From Hydrogenothermaceae bacterium (GTDB taxonomy: Bacteria > Aquificota > Aquificia > Aquificales > Hydrogenothermaceae), in the NCBI GenBank assembly GCA_027052485.1, contig JALUFA010000176.1:1-9043 (forward strand): DNA of 9,043 nucleotides. The letters are read 5' to 3'. Positions 1 to 6,891 of this stretch are shown piece by piece. The notes beneath the pieces are model-generated. The model saw only the letters and a program-made list of their open reading frames with translations. It was not told the origin of the DNA and did not search any database. Each line of letters begins with the position of its first letter. Position 1 is the stretch's first letter. The position numbers were made by a program, and so were the translations under genes.

Positions 1-2429
1 ACCACATTCAAATACCGGCCGGAAAAATCTACTCAAAGGACAAAGAGTACGTAATCCAGATAGAAGGAAAGTTTAAAAACAGTGATGAGTTAAATAACCT
101 CCTTATAAAAAACGGTGTTCGTTTAAGGGATGTAGGCTACGCTGTTTTTGACCTTGACGAAAAGAGAAGCATAGTAAGGTTTAAGGCTCCCAACCTACAC
201 ACATCTAAAGAGGCAATAGCTCTCATTGTCTACAAGCAGGCAAAGGCAAACACGGTAAAGGTTTCGCAGGAGGTAAGAGAGAAGATAAAAGAACTGTCTC
301 CTAAACTTCCAGAAGGCGTAAAGATAGGCGTAAACTACGATGCAGCCGAGTTTATCGTAAGAAGTACTAAAGATGCAATCCATGAGGTTTTACTGGGGAC
401 GGTCTTTACAGCTTTAGCGGTATTTTTATTCCTTGGCAGTATCAGAATGACTTTTATACCATTTATGGCTATACCTATATCAATCCTTGGAACCGTGTTC
501 TTTATGTACCTTGCTGGACTTTCATTAAACTCTATCTCCCTAATGGCAATGGCTGTTGCTGTAGGTCTTGTTATTGATGATGCAATCGTTGTGATGGAGA
601 GTATCTACAGGCGAGTAGAGGAAGGTCTACCTCCTTTGAAGGCTGCAGAGGTTGGAACGAGGGTTGTTATATTTGCAATTTTAGCGTCTACAGCTAGCTT
701 GGTTGCAATCTTTACTCCGGTTTTATTTATGAAGTCGGTCATTGGTAAGTTTTTCTTAAGTTTTACCTTTACCCTTGTAGTGGCAATTATCATCTCCTAT
801 ATCATCTCAATCAGCTTTACTCCTTCAGTTTCAGCAAGACTGATTAAACCTTCAAGAAAGAAAAATTTCTTTCAAAAAGCCTATGCAAAATTTGAAAGAT
901 TCTTTGATAAGAGCTTAAGCTGGAGTTTAGACCACAAGCTAGTTGTGATAGCTATTGCAATTTTAGTGGTTGGAGGTGGGTTTTATCTAGGTAAGTTTGT
1001 AAAAAAAGAATTCATTCCTTTGATTGATGAAGGAAGGTTTTTAGTGAGGTTTGAAACTCCTCCGGGCTCGTCCATCCAGTACACAGATGAAAAGGCAAAG
1101 GAGATAGAAAAAATACTGCTTAAAAACCCTTATATTCTAAAGTACGGAATGGCTCTTGGAGAGGGTGTTGTAGGAAGACCAGAGGCAAACGGCGGAATGT
1201 TTTTCATAACTCTCATACCAAGAGAAAAACGCCCCCATATGAAGGTAATTATGAACCAGCTAAGAGAGGAGTTTAAAAACCTAAAAGGAGTAAAGGCTAT
1301 TGTTGACCTTCCTATGGCAGTCGGCGCCCATATGGGACGCTCGGCAGACATCCAGTACGTTATAAAGGGTTCTGATTTAGACAGGCTTGTAGAGATTGGT
1401 AAAAAGATTGAAGAGGAGCTATTAAGGAGAAAACATTACGTTGATGTAGATACAGACATAAGAATATCAAAGCCAGAGATTGACGTTTTCATAGACAGAG
1501 ACAAGGCAAACAAGGATGGTGTTTCTGTTGATGAGATATCAACGGCTATAAAAATCTTATACACCAAGTACAGCCTTGGAAGTTTTGAGAAGGGCTCAGA
1601 AAGCTACAATTTTTACACAAAAGCAGTACCTAGATATCTAAAAAGTTATGAGAACTTAAAGTACGTGTACGTTAGAACAAAGTCTGGAAAGCTTGTACCT
1701 CTTTCAAACTACATAAAACTTAAGCCAACAGCAGGATTTAACGTTATAAACAGGTATAATCGTCAGTACGCAGTCACAATCTATGCAAATGTCGTTGGTA
1801 TATCCACGGGACAGGCTGTAAAAGAGGTTGAAAGTATTATCAAAAAGTACCTTCCAAAGGGATATACCTATGAAGTAGCAGGAACGACTAAAGAGTTTAA
1901 ACGTTCGTTTAAGTACCTAGGCATAGCTCTACTGGTTGCCTTGCTTGCTGTTTACATGATTTTGGCATCTCTGTTTGAGAGTTTACTACACCCTATAGCT
2001 ATAATGCTGATGCTTCCGTTTTCCATCTTTGGTATATTCGGAGCAATTCTCATTACAGGTACAACGTTAAATATTGCATCATTTTTAGGAGTTATTCTTT
2101 TAGTTGGTCTTATAACAAGGGATGCTGTGCTGTTTGTAGACAGGATTATTCAGCTTAGACAGGAGCTACCTATAAGAAAAGCTATACTAAAGGCAAGGGA
2201 AGAAAGACTTAGACCTATCCTTATGACAACGTTTACCATCATTGCTTCCCTTCTTCCTGTAGCTCTTGGTATAAATGCCGGTTCAGAGCTAAGGCAACCC
2301 TTAGCAATAGCTATAATAGGTGGTCTGTTGTCAGCCCTTCCTTTAAGTTTATATGTTATTCCTGTAATATATGAGATTATAGATAAGGTTGATACAAAGC
2401 TTAAAAAAGTTTTATTTAAGGAGGCTTGA
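1..2429 (+). CDS. RND-family efflux transporter, HAE1 (AcrB-like) type, 5'-truncated by window edge
   Basis: This is the inner-membrane proton/drug antiporter subunit of a tripartite efflux pump. The reading frame is open from base 3 (first whole codon) to the TGA at 2427-2429, giving 808 residues. The ATG at 447 is an internal methionine, not the start, because coding sequence of RND porter type runs in frame upstream of it. The TM4 proton-relay pair Asp-Asp is encoded at 576-581 within GLVIDDAIVVMES. By comparison with AcrB D407/D408, roughly 215 N-terminal residues (TM1 and part of the porter domain) are missing. Downstream come the second TM1-like helix followed by KKEFIPLIDEGRF, the second porter/docking half, and TM8-12 ending in GSELRQPLAIAIIGG. 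In TM10 the usual Lys-Asn is replaced by Arg-Asp (2118-2123). The DD pair favours HAE1 over the metal-exporting HME group. An adaptor and outer-membrane channel are not in the window and may lie upstream. The substrate is unknown. Confidence 0.93.
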   Translation, partial: HIQIPAGKIYSKDKEYVIQIEGKFKNSDELNNLLIKNGVRLRDVGYAVFDLDEKRSIVRFKAPNLHTSKEAIALIVYKQAKANTVKVSQEVREKIKELSPKLPEGVKIGVNYDAAEFIVRSTKDAIHEVLLGTVFTALAVFLFLGSIRMTFIPFMAIPISILGTVFFMYLAGLSLNSISLMAMAVAVGLVIDDAIVVMESIYRRVEEGLPPLKAAEVGTRVVIFAILASTASLVAIFTPVLFMKSVIGKFFLSFTFTLVVAIIISYIISISFTPSVSARLIKPSRKKNFFQKAYAKFERFFDKSLSWSLDHKLVVIAIAILVVGGGFYLGKFVKKEFIPLIDEGRFLVRFETPPGSSIQYTDEKAKEIEKILLKNPYILKYGMALGEGVVGRPEANGGMFFITLIPREKRPHMKVIMNQLREEFKNLKGVKAIVDLPMAVGAHMGRSADIQYVIKGSDLDRLVEIGKKIEEELLRRKHYVDVDTDIRISKPEIDVFIDRDKANKDGVSVDEISTAIKILYTKYSLGSFEKGSESYNFYTKAVPRYLKSYENLKYVYVRTKSGKLVPLSNYIKLKPTAGFNVINRYNRQYAVTIYANVVGISTGQAVKEVESIIKKYLPKGYTYEVAGTTKEFKRSFKYLGIALLVALLAVYMILASLFESLLHPIAIMLMLPFSIFGIFGAILITGTTLNIASFLGVILLVGLITRDAVLFVDRIIQLRQELPIRKAILKAREERLRPILMTTFTIIASLLPVALGINAGSELRQPLAIAIIGGLLSALPLSLYVIPVIYEIIDKVDTKLKKVLFKEA
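2418..2424 (+). promoter_or_regulatory. Ribosome binding site for hisC, inside the end of the RND gene
   Basis: AAGGAGG is a full Shine-Dalgarno match that lies within the last codons of the pump gene. It sits 4 bases before the ATG at 2429, which shares its A with the TGA stop (TGATG). The in-frame TTG at 2426 would leave only one base of spacing, so the ATG is the better start. The arrangement implies translational coupling of hisC to the pump. Confidence 0.75.
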
Positions 2430-3478
2430 TGTTTTTAGACAGGTTTAAAACCTTTAAAGCCTACAAAACCGAGACAACCCCGTGTAAGATAAAGCTTTCC
2501 TCAAACGAAAGCCCGTACGAGTTTTCGGAAGGGTTAAAAGAAAAGATAGCCAAGGAAGTGGCTAACATCCCATTAAACAGATACCCAGACCCAACTTACA
2601 CCCAGCTTAAAGAAGTTTTAGCAAACTTTTACAACGTAAAACCGGAAAACATTACAGTCGGGAATGGTTCAGATGAGCTAATAGATATACTGGTAAAAGC
2701 CGTTGGAGACTTAAGCCATCCTGTAATGTATCCAGTGCCTACATTTCCAATGTATCAGGTGTCAGCAGATACTATAGGGCGTCCAAAGGCTGAGTTTGAG
2801 TTAGATGAAAACTTTCAACTACGAAAAGAAGAGATAGATAAAGCATTAAAAAATGAGCCTCAACTGGCGTTTTTTGCCTCTCCAAATAACCCAACGGGAA
2901 ACACGTTTGATAAAAACTTAATAAAGTACACAGCTGAAAACAACGTTTTTACCGTAGTAGACGAAGCTTATATCCACTTTTCCGACGAAGAAGATTTTTT
3001 AGACGAAGCGTTAAAACCTGATAACAACACTGTAGTAATCCGAACACTCTCAAAAATAGGACTGGCTGGGATAAGGCTTGGAGTTTTGATAGCAGATGAA
3101 GAAACAGTTTCACTGATAGATAGGATAAGACCTCCATTTAACATCACATACCCAACAGACGTTATAGCCAGGGTTGTCCTAACAGAAGGTCTAAACGAGA
3201 TAAGGGAGCATATTAACCTTATTAAGGAAGAAAGAAAACGGGTTATGGGTGAGGTTTCTAAAATCCCGCAGATAAAACTCTTCCCATCTCAGGCAAACTT
3301 TTTCCTAATAAAGGTTGATGATGGCAACTGGCTACACAGAAAACTTATTGAAAAAGGTATACTTGTCAGAAATATGTCCCACTTGCCAAAACTAGAAAAC
3401 TGTTTAAGAATTTCTATAGGTAAAAAGGAAGAAAACGATGCACTGATAGAAGCTTTAAGCGAGATTTACAATGGTTAA
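2429..3478 (+). CDS. hisC: Histidinol-phosphate aminotransferase HisC
   Basis: This is a PLP-dependent class II-type aminotransferase of histidine biosynthesis. It converts imidazole-acetol phosphate plus glutamate to histidinol phosphate in the cytosol. The 349-residue length is typical of HisC. Visible motifs in order are SSNESPY near residue 24 (substrate-binding N-terminal segment), RYPDPTYTQL at 51, NGSDELID at 79 (PLP phosphate cup), SPNNPTG with Asn154, VVDEAY with Asp178 and Tyr181 contacting PLP, the Schiff-base Lys209 in RTLSKIGLAGIRLG with Arg216, and Arg327 in LRISIG binding the carboxylate. The start is the ATG that overlaps the pump stop by one base, behind a strong ribosome binding site. 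The gene overlaps the next one by 8 bases. It is alone here among his genes, so the pathway must be dispersed. A related fold-type I enzyme such as CobD is less likely given the HisC-like N-terminus and the SKIGLAGIRLG signature. Confidence 0.93.
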   Translation: MFLDRFKTFKAYKTETTPCKIKLSSNESPYEFSEGLKEKIAKEVANIPLNRYPDPTYTQLKEVLANFYNVKPENITVGNGSDELIDILVKAVGDLSHPVMYPVPTFPMYQVSADTIGRPKAEFELDENFQLRKEEIDKALKNEPQLAFFASPNNPTGNTFDKNLIKYTAENNVFTVVDEAYIHFSDEEDFLDEALKPDNNTVVIRTLSKIGLAGIRLGVLIADEETVSLIDRIRPPFNITYPTDVIARVVLTEGLNEIREHINLIKEERKRVMGEVSKIPQIKLFPSQANFFLIKVDDGNWLHRKLIEKGILVRNMSHLPKLENCLRISIGKKEENDALIEALSEIYNG

Positions 3479-4313
3479 ACTAAAAAAAACGATACACGAC
3501 AGCTTAAACAAGCTATACGAACTGGAAACGGAAGATCAGAACACCATTGAGGCTGTTTTTTACAGGGGCAATACCCTATGTGTTTCCTCACAGGTTGGCT
3601 GCCCTGTTAAATGTACCTTTTGCGCCTCAGGTATGAATGGACTTATAAGGAACCTTTCAGCAGAAGAGATAATCCAGCAGTACGAAAGCTCACCAGATAG
3701 GGAAAACATAACAAATATAACCTTTGCAGGCATAGGTGAGCCGCTTTTAAATTGGGAAAATGTGAAACAGGCTTTCTGGCAGTTTAAAGAAAAAGGTTTA
3801 AAGGTAAGCTTTTACACAACTGGTTCTCCTACAGCCAGATTTAAAGAGCTTTTAAACCTACCCCATAGCGGAGTATCCCTTTCTCTGCATGCAGTATCAG
3901 AAGAAAAAAGAAAAAAGTTAATCCCATACGGAGAGCCAATAGATAAAGTGTTATCTGTTTTCAAAGAGCATCTGTCTAAGCTTTCAAACAGAAAAAGAAA
4001 GATGTACTCTATAGCCTATCTACTGATTAACGGTGAGAACGATACAGAGGAAGAACTGGAAAAACTGGCAGAAATAGCGAAAGACTTAGGAGTAGGGGTT
4101 TCTCTCCTAAAGTACAATGAGATAGAAGGTATTCCATACAAAACAACATCTGACGAAGAGTATGAAAGGGCATTTTTGTTTTTGAAAAGCAAAGGTGTTA
4201 AAACAACCCTTTCAAACAGATACAGAACAAGAAAAATAGGTGGCTGTGGAACATTAATGATAAATAGACTAAAGCGAGGAGAAGGAAAATATGGAGCTAT
4301 CAAACAGGATTAA
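3471..4313 (+). CDS. Short RlmN/Cfr-family radical SAM protein lacking the usual N-terminal RNA-binding domain
   Basis: This protein belongs to the radical SAM methyltransferase group that methylates C2 (RlmN) or C8 (Cfr) of A2503 in 23S rRNA; RlmN also acts on A37 of some tRNAs. The 280-residue protein has the cluster-binding motif CX3CX2C (Cys44, Cys48, Cys51) in SSQVGCPVKCTFC and an SAM-binding AGIGEPLLN at 86. It also has SLSLHA around 136-141 and YNEIEG at 215. Both extra cysteines of the RlmN mechanism appear to be kept: Cys37, seven residues before the first cluster cysteine (E. coli C118 position), and Cys259 in TRKIGGCGTL (E. coli C355 position). It is shorter than canonical RlmN (about 350-390 residues), missing roughly 90 N-terminal residues, and the loop before Cys259 is also short. 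Its start overlaps hisC by 8 bases and has only a weak ribosome binding site, suggesting coupled translation. It may be a true methyltransferase with a reduced RNA-recognition surface or a paralog with another substrate. Confidence 0.85.
   Translation: MVKLKKTIHDSLNKLYELETEDQNTIEAVFYRGNTLCVSSQVGCPVKCTFCASGMNGLIRNLSAEEIIQQYESSPDRENITNITFAGIGEPLLNWENVKQAFWQFKEKGLKVSFYTTGSPTARFKELLNLPHSGVSLSLHAVSEEKRKKLIPYGEPIDKVLSVFKEHLSKLSNRKRKMYSIAYLLINGENDTEEELEKLAEIAKDLGVGVSLLKYNEIEGIPYKTTSDEEYERAFLFLKSKGVKTTLSNRYRTRKIGGCGTLMINRLKRGEGKYGAIKQD
4276..4286 (+). promoter_or_regulatory. Ribosome binding site for the downstream aminotransferase
   Basis: The purine-rich run GAGGAGAAGGA precedes the ATG at 4291 by 4 bases. 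It lies inside the 3' end of the radical SAM gene. It supports the start that overlaps the preceding gene by 23 bases, because no comparable site is found before a later in-frame ATG. Confidence 0.7.
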
Positions 4314-5466
4314 AAAAGTAAAACCGTCTGCAACCCTTGTTATAACTGCAAAGGCAAATGAGTTAAGGAAAAAAGGAGTTGACGTTATAGGTTTTGGCGC
4401 AGGAGAACCAGACTTTGATACGCCAGATTACGTAAAAGAAGGGGCTATAAGAGCGTTAAAAGAAGGTAAAACAAAGTACACCCCTTCAGCAGGTATACCA
4501 GAGCTTAGGGAAGGAGTAGCAAAAAAACTAAAAGAGAGAAACAACATAGAGTACTCCCCCTCTGAAGTTGTCATAACTCCCGGAGCGAAAATGGGACTTT
4601 ATGAGATTTTTGCGATACTACTAAACCCGGGAGATGAGGTTATTGTTCCAGCCCCTTACTGGGTTTCATACACAGAGCAGATAAAACTGTGTGATGGAGA
4701 GTACCAAACACCAATGCTATCAGAGGAAAATGGCTTTGTTCTAACTGCAGACCTGTTAAAAGAATCTATAACAGATAAAACAAAAGCTGTTGTAATAAAC
4801 TCACCATCAAATCCAACAGGAGCAGTTATTCCTAAAAGCGAGCTAGAAAAGATAGCTCAGGTATGTTTGGAAAAGGGAGTGATGATTATCTCCGATGAGT
4901 GTTATGAAGAGTTTGCGTACGATGAACCCCACGTGAGTATAGCTTCACTAGACAAAGACGTTAGGGATATCACTTTTACAGTAGGAGCTTTCTCAAAATC
5001 TTACTCAATGACAGGATGGAGACTTGGATGGGTAGCTGCCCCAGAGAAGTACACAAAAGCGATTGCTACGATGCAGGGGCAAACAGTCTCAAATCCAACC
5101 TCTTTCGCCCAGTATGGAGCATTAGAGGCTCTAAAAGACGGTGGCAAATTTCCGAAAATGATGAGGGAAGAGTTTAAAAAGAGAAGAGATTACATAGTGG
5201 AAGAGCTAAACAGTATAGAAGGTATCAAGTGCAACAAGCCCCAAGGCGCATTTTACGTATTTCCTAACATCTCAAGCTATATAAAAGGGGATATTAAAAA
5301 CGATGTAGACTTTGCATCTTATCTATTAGAAGAGGCCAAAGTTGCAGTCGTTCCCGGCTCAGCCTTTGGAGCTGAAGGATTCATCAGAATGTCTTACGCA
5401 ACATCCATGGATAATATTAAAGAGGGGCTAAGAAGGATAAAAGAAGCCCTTGCCAAGCTAAGATAG
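4291..5466 (+). CDS. aspC: Class I aminotransferase, aspartate aminotransferase-like (thermophile/1-beta subgroup)
   Basis: This is a PLP enzyme expected to interconvert aspartate + 2-oxoglutarate and oxaloacetate + glutamate in the cytosol. The 391 residues carry the class I signatures GFGAGEPDFDTP at 34, KYTPSAGIPELR at 62, PYWVSY with Trp124 at 122, SPSNPTG with Asn174, SDECYEEF with Asp202 and Tyr205, the PLP-bound Lys236 in FSKSYSMTGWRLG with Arg244, and Arg366 in FIRMSYA, which binds the alpha-carboxylate. Lys100 in TPGAKMG sits where bacterial enzymes of this subgroup carry a lysine thought to recognise the distal carboxylate. Members of this subgroup often act as prephenate or aromatic aminotransferases as well, so substrate range cannot be fixed from sequence alone. 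It overlaps the radical SAM gene by 23 bases. Its TAG stop is embedded in the ribosome binding site of the next gene. Confidence 0.9.
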   Translation: MELSNRIKKVKPSATLVITAKANELRKKGVDVIGFGAGEPDFDTPDYVKEGAIRALKEGKTKYTPSAGIPELREGVAKKLKERNNIEYSPSEVVITPGAKMGLYEIFAILLNPGDEVIVPAPYWVSYTEQIKLCDGEYQTPMLSEENGFVLTADLLKESITDKTKAVVINSPSNPTGAVIPKSELEKIAQVCLEKGVMIISDECYEEFAYDEPHVSIASLDKDVRDITFTVGAFSKSYSMTGWRLGWVAAPEKYTKAIATMQGQTVSNPTSFAQYGALEALKDGGKFPKMMREEFKKRRDYIVEELNSIEGIKCNKPQGAFYVFPNISSYIKGDIKNDVDFASYLLEEAKVAVVPGSAFGAEGFIRMSYATSMDNIKEGLRRIKEALAKLR

Positions 5467-5475
5467 GAGGATTAA

Positions 5476-5994
5476 ATGAAAAAGTTTTTTTATATATTTA
5501 CAGTTTTTATGGCTCTAATAATAACCGCATGTGAAAAATCATCAAATCAGGTATCTGATAAGTTTAAAAATCCACCCCTTCCTGCGATGGAAGAGGCTAT
5601 GAAAAACAAACAGTTTTTAATAGTAATTTTTGAGTCGGCTAACTGTAGATACTGTGCGAAACTCAATAAGGAAGTGTTAAACGACCTTGAAGTAAAACAG
5701 CATCTAGCCAAAGATAACGTTAGGATTGCCATTGTAAACGTTTACGGTAAGAGAAAGGTTATAGACCCTGAGAGCAAAAACGATATGAACGAGCAGATAT
5801 TGGCCTATGTGTATAAAGTGGAAGGTTTTCCAACTATTGCCGTATTTGACCCAAAACAAAACTACAAGCTTCTGTGGAAGATTACAGGGTACCTGCCTAA
5901 GGAGAACTTTATCGCAATGATAGATTACTTAGGCTCAGGTTGCTACAACAAAATTCCTTTCCAAAAGTGGGTAGAAAACAAAAAAACCTGTTAA
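5476..5994 (+). CDS. Thioredoxin-fold lipoprotein, SoxW-like
   Basis: This is a predicted envelope thiol:disulfide protein of 172 residues. The N-terminus has two lysines, a hydrophobic stretch and a lipobox ending IITAC with Cys19, so the mature protein is probably a lipid-anchored periplasmic protein. The fold is thioredoxin-like (Thioredoxin_2/SoxW group). It has FESANCRYCAKLN with the redox pair Cys57-Arg-Tyr-Cys60, then a beta-strand, and GFPT at 117-120 with the cis-Pro119, followed by FDP and a C-terminal ITGYLPKENF helix. Two further cysteines, Cys156 and the C-terminal Cys172, could form a structural disulfide. The ribosome binding site AGGAGG (5465-5470) overlaps the stop of the aminotransferase gene and is 5 bases from the ATG. 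A role in reducing or isomerising exported proteins, or in cytochrome or sulfur-oxidation chemistry, is plausible, but no sox or ccm genes are in the window. The partner is unknown. Confidence 0.85.
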   Translation: MKKFFYIFTVFMALIITACEKSSNQVSDKFKNPPLPAMEEAMKNKQFLIVIFESANCRYCAKLNKEVLNDLEVKQHLAKDNVRIAIVNVYGKRKVIDPESKNDMNEQILAYVYKVEGFPTIAVFDPKQNYKLLWKITGYLPKENFIAMIDYLGSGCYNKIPFQKWVENKKTC

Positions 5995-6003
5995 ACAGTA
6001 AAG

Positions 6004-6435
6004 ATGAGAGCTTTTATAGCTTTAATACTAGTTTTAATAGGGCTTGCTAGAGCTGAAAACTACTGCTTTGAAGAGGCAGGAGACAGGTATAACATTAATC
6101 CTTATCTGCTATACACCATTGCCAAAGTTGAAAGCAACCTAAACCCAAACGCAATTCATTACAACAAAAATGGAAGCTATGATATTGGACTTATGCAGAT
6201 TAACAGCCGATGGCTGCCTGTATTAAAGAGGTTTGGCATAAAAGAAAGAGACCTGTATAACCCATGTCAAAACGTATTTGTTGGAGCGTGGGTGTTAGCC
6301 CAGTGTATAAACAAGTTTGGAAAAACGTGGAAGGCTATAGACTGCTACAACAAAGGCTCAAAAGCCAAAAATAACTCCAAGTATGTCTGGAAAATATATA
6401 ATGAGTACATGCGACTGTTTGCAAAAAAAGATTAA
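6004..6435 (+). CDS. Exported lytic transglycosylase, IagB/VirB1-type SLT domain
   Basis: This is a predicted periplasmic muramidase that cleaves the MurNAc-GlcNAc bond of peptidoglycan to form 1,6-anhydromuramic ends. The 143-residue precursor begins with a signal peptide (hydrophobic residues 3-15, likely cut after ARA at 17). Almost all of the mature protein is a single SLT domain. It has the catalytic Glu43 in AKVESNLNPNAI, GLMQIN at 62-67, and the substrate-groove motif AIDCYNKGS at 111-119. CFEEAGDRYNINPYLL and NVFVGAWVLAQC resemble IagB-type enzymes that open the wall for secretion systems and pili, but no such genes are present here. The mature protein has four cysteines (21, 88, 101, 114), an unusual number for such a small domain, suggesting two disulfides. 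It starts 9 bases after the thioredoxin-like lipoprotein gene with only a poor ribosome binding site (AGTAAAG), so translation may be coupled. Confidence 0.9.
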   Translation: MRAFIALILVLIGLARAENYCFEEAGDRYNINPYLLYTIAKVESNLNPNAIHYNKNGSYDIGLMQINSRWLPVLKRFGIKERDLYNPCQNVFVGAWVLAQCINKFGKTWKAIDCYNKGSKAKNNSKYVWKIYNEYMRLFAKKD

Positions 6436-6441
6436 AAGGAG
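6436..6441 (+). promoter_or_regulatory. Ribosome binding site for moaE
   Basis: AAGGAG lies directly after the transglycosylase TAA and 5 bases before the ATG at 6447. It fixes the moaE start. Confidence 0.7.
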
Positions 6442-6446
6442 AAAAG

Positions 6447-6869
6447 ATGGCTGTACCTGATATATACATAGGGGAAAATTGGTTTTCTTTAGATGAAGTT
6501 TTAAACTCGTATAAAGATGAGACCTGCGGAGCAGTTGATATATTCCTTGGTATGCCAAGGAGTGCCCCTGAAGATGGTGAAGTAAAAGAGCTCCACTACG
6601 AAGCTTACCAGTCCATGGCAGAAAAAGTCATCAGAGAGATAATAAACGAGGCAAAGGAAAAGTTCGGCATAAAACACGCTATAGTACACCACAGAACGGG
6701 AGTTGTGCCTTTAACAGTGCCCTCCTTTTTGGTGGCTGTATGGGCGGGACACAGGCAAGAAGCATTTACTGCGTGCAGATACATAGTAGATGAGGTAAAG
6801 GCTAGGGCTCCTATCTGGAAAAAAGAAGTGTTTGCAACCGGAACCGGTAAGTGGAAAGAGGAAGCATAA
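6447..6869 (+). CDS. moaE: Molybdopterin synthase catalytic (large) subunit MoaE
   Basis: MoaE, with the thiocarboxylated small subunit MoaD, inserts two sulfurs into cyclic pyranopterin monophosphate (precursor Z) to make molybdopterin in the cytosol. The 140-residue length fits the family. Signature segments are GAVDIFLGMPR with Arg38, LHYEAYQSMAEK at 49-60, HHRTGVVPL at 81, WAGHRQEAF with His102-Arg103, and VKARAPIWKKE with Lys118 and Lys125. The two lysines correspond to the E. coli active-site lysines 119 and 126. The loop after Arg38 (SAPEDGE) differs from the common RNHN-type sequence, but the core is intact. It is the last gene of the plus-strand series. Neither moaD nor any other cofactor gene is in the window, so MoaD must be supplied from elsewhere. 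The TAA stop lies within the minus-strand terminator's U-tract region. Molybdopterin enzymes such as nitrate reductase would be clients, but none is seen here. Confidence 0.93.
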   Translation: MAVPDIYIGENWFSLDEVLNSYKDETCGAVDIFLGMPRSAPEDGEVKELHYEAYQSMAEKVIREIINEAKEKFGIKHAIVHHRTGVVPLTVPSFLVAVWAGHRQEAFTACRYIVDEVKARAPIWKKEVFATGTGKWKEEA

Positions 6870-6891
6870 AAAAAGCCCCTTTAAAGGGGCT
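6868..6891 (-). terminator. Rho-independent terminator of the qNOR gene, between convergent genes
   Basis: AGCCCCTTTAAAGGGGCT (6874-6891) is a perfect 18-base palindrome, forming a GC-rich stem of about 7 pairs with a tight AT loop. Read on the minus strand it follows the qNOR stop by 8 bases and is followed by a run of about seven U (the A-run at 6868-6874), a classical intrinsic terminator. Read on the plus strand only TAAAGGG follows, so its use for the moaE operon is doubtful, though the hairpin could still protect the 3' end of that transcript. Confidence 0.85.

Noticed and set aside
447..449. ATG at 447 as the start of the RND transporter
   Set aside because: The frame is open to the left edge and encodes recognisable porter-domain and membrane-helix sequence upstream. 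An RND protein of 660 residues would lack its N-terminal third.
2389..2416. Possible sigma-70 promoter (TTGATA, 16-base spacer, TTTATT) before hisC
   Set aside because: The -10 match is only 4 of 6 and the site is inside the RND coding region. A start near 2423 would remove the strong ribosome binding site from the transcript.
1..2429. Assignment of the RND protein as a metal exporter (CusA/CzcA, HME type)
   Set aside because: TM4 carries the paired acidic residues of HAE1 (IDDAIV), and I see no methionine relay pattern expected of a Cu/Ag exporter.
4016..4303. Minus-strand open frame opposite the radical SAM gene
   Set aside because: It is a shadow of the RlmN-like coding sequence. Its serine/phenylalanine-rich translation is what antisense of Lys/Glu-rich coding gives.
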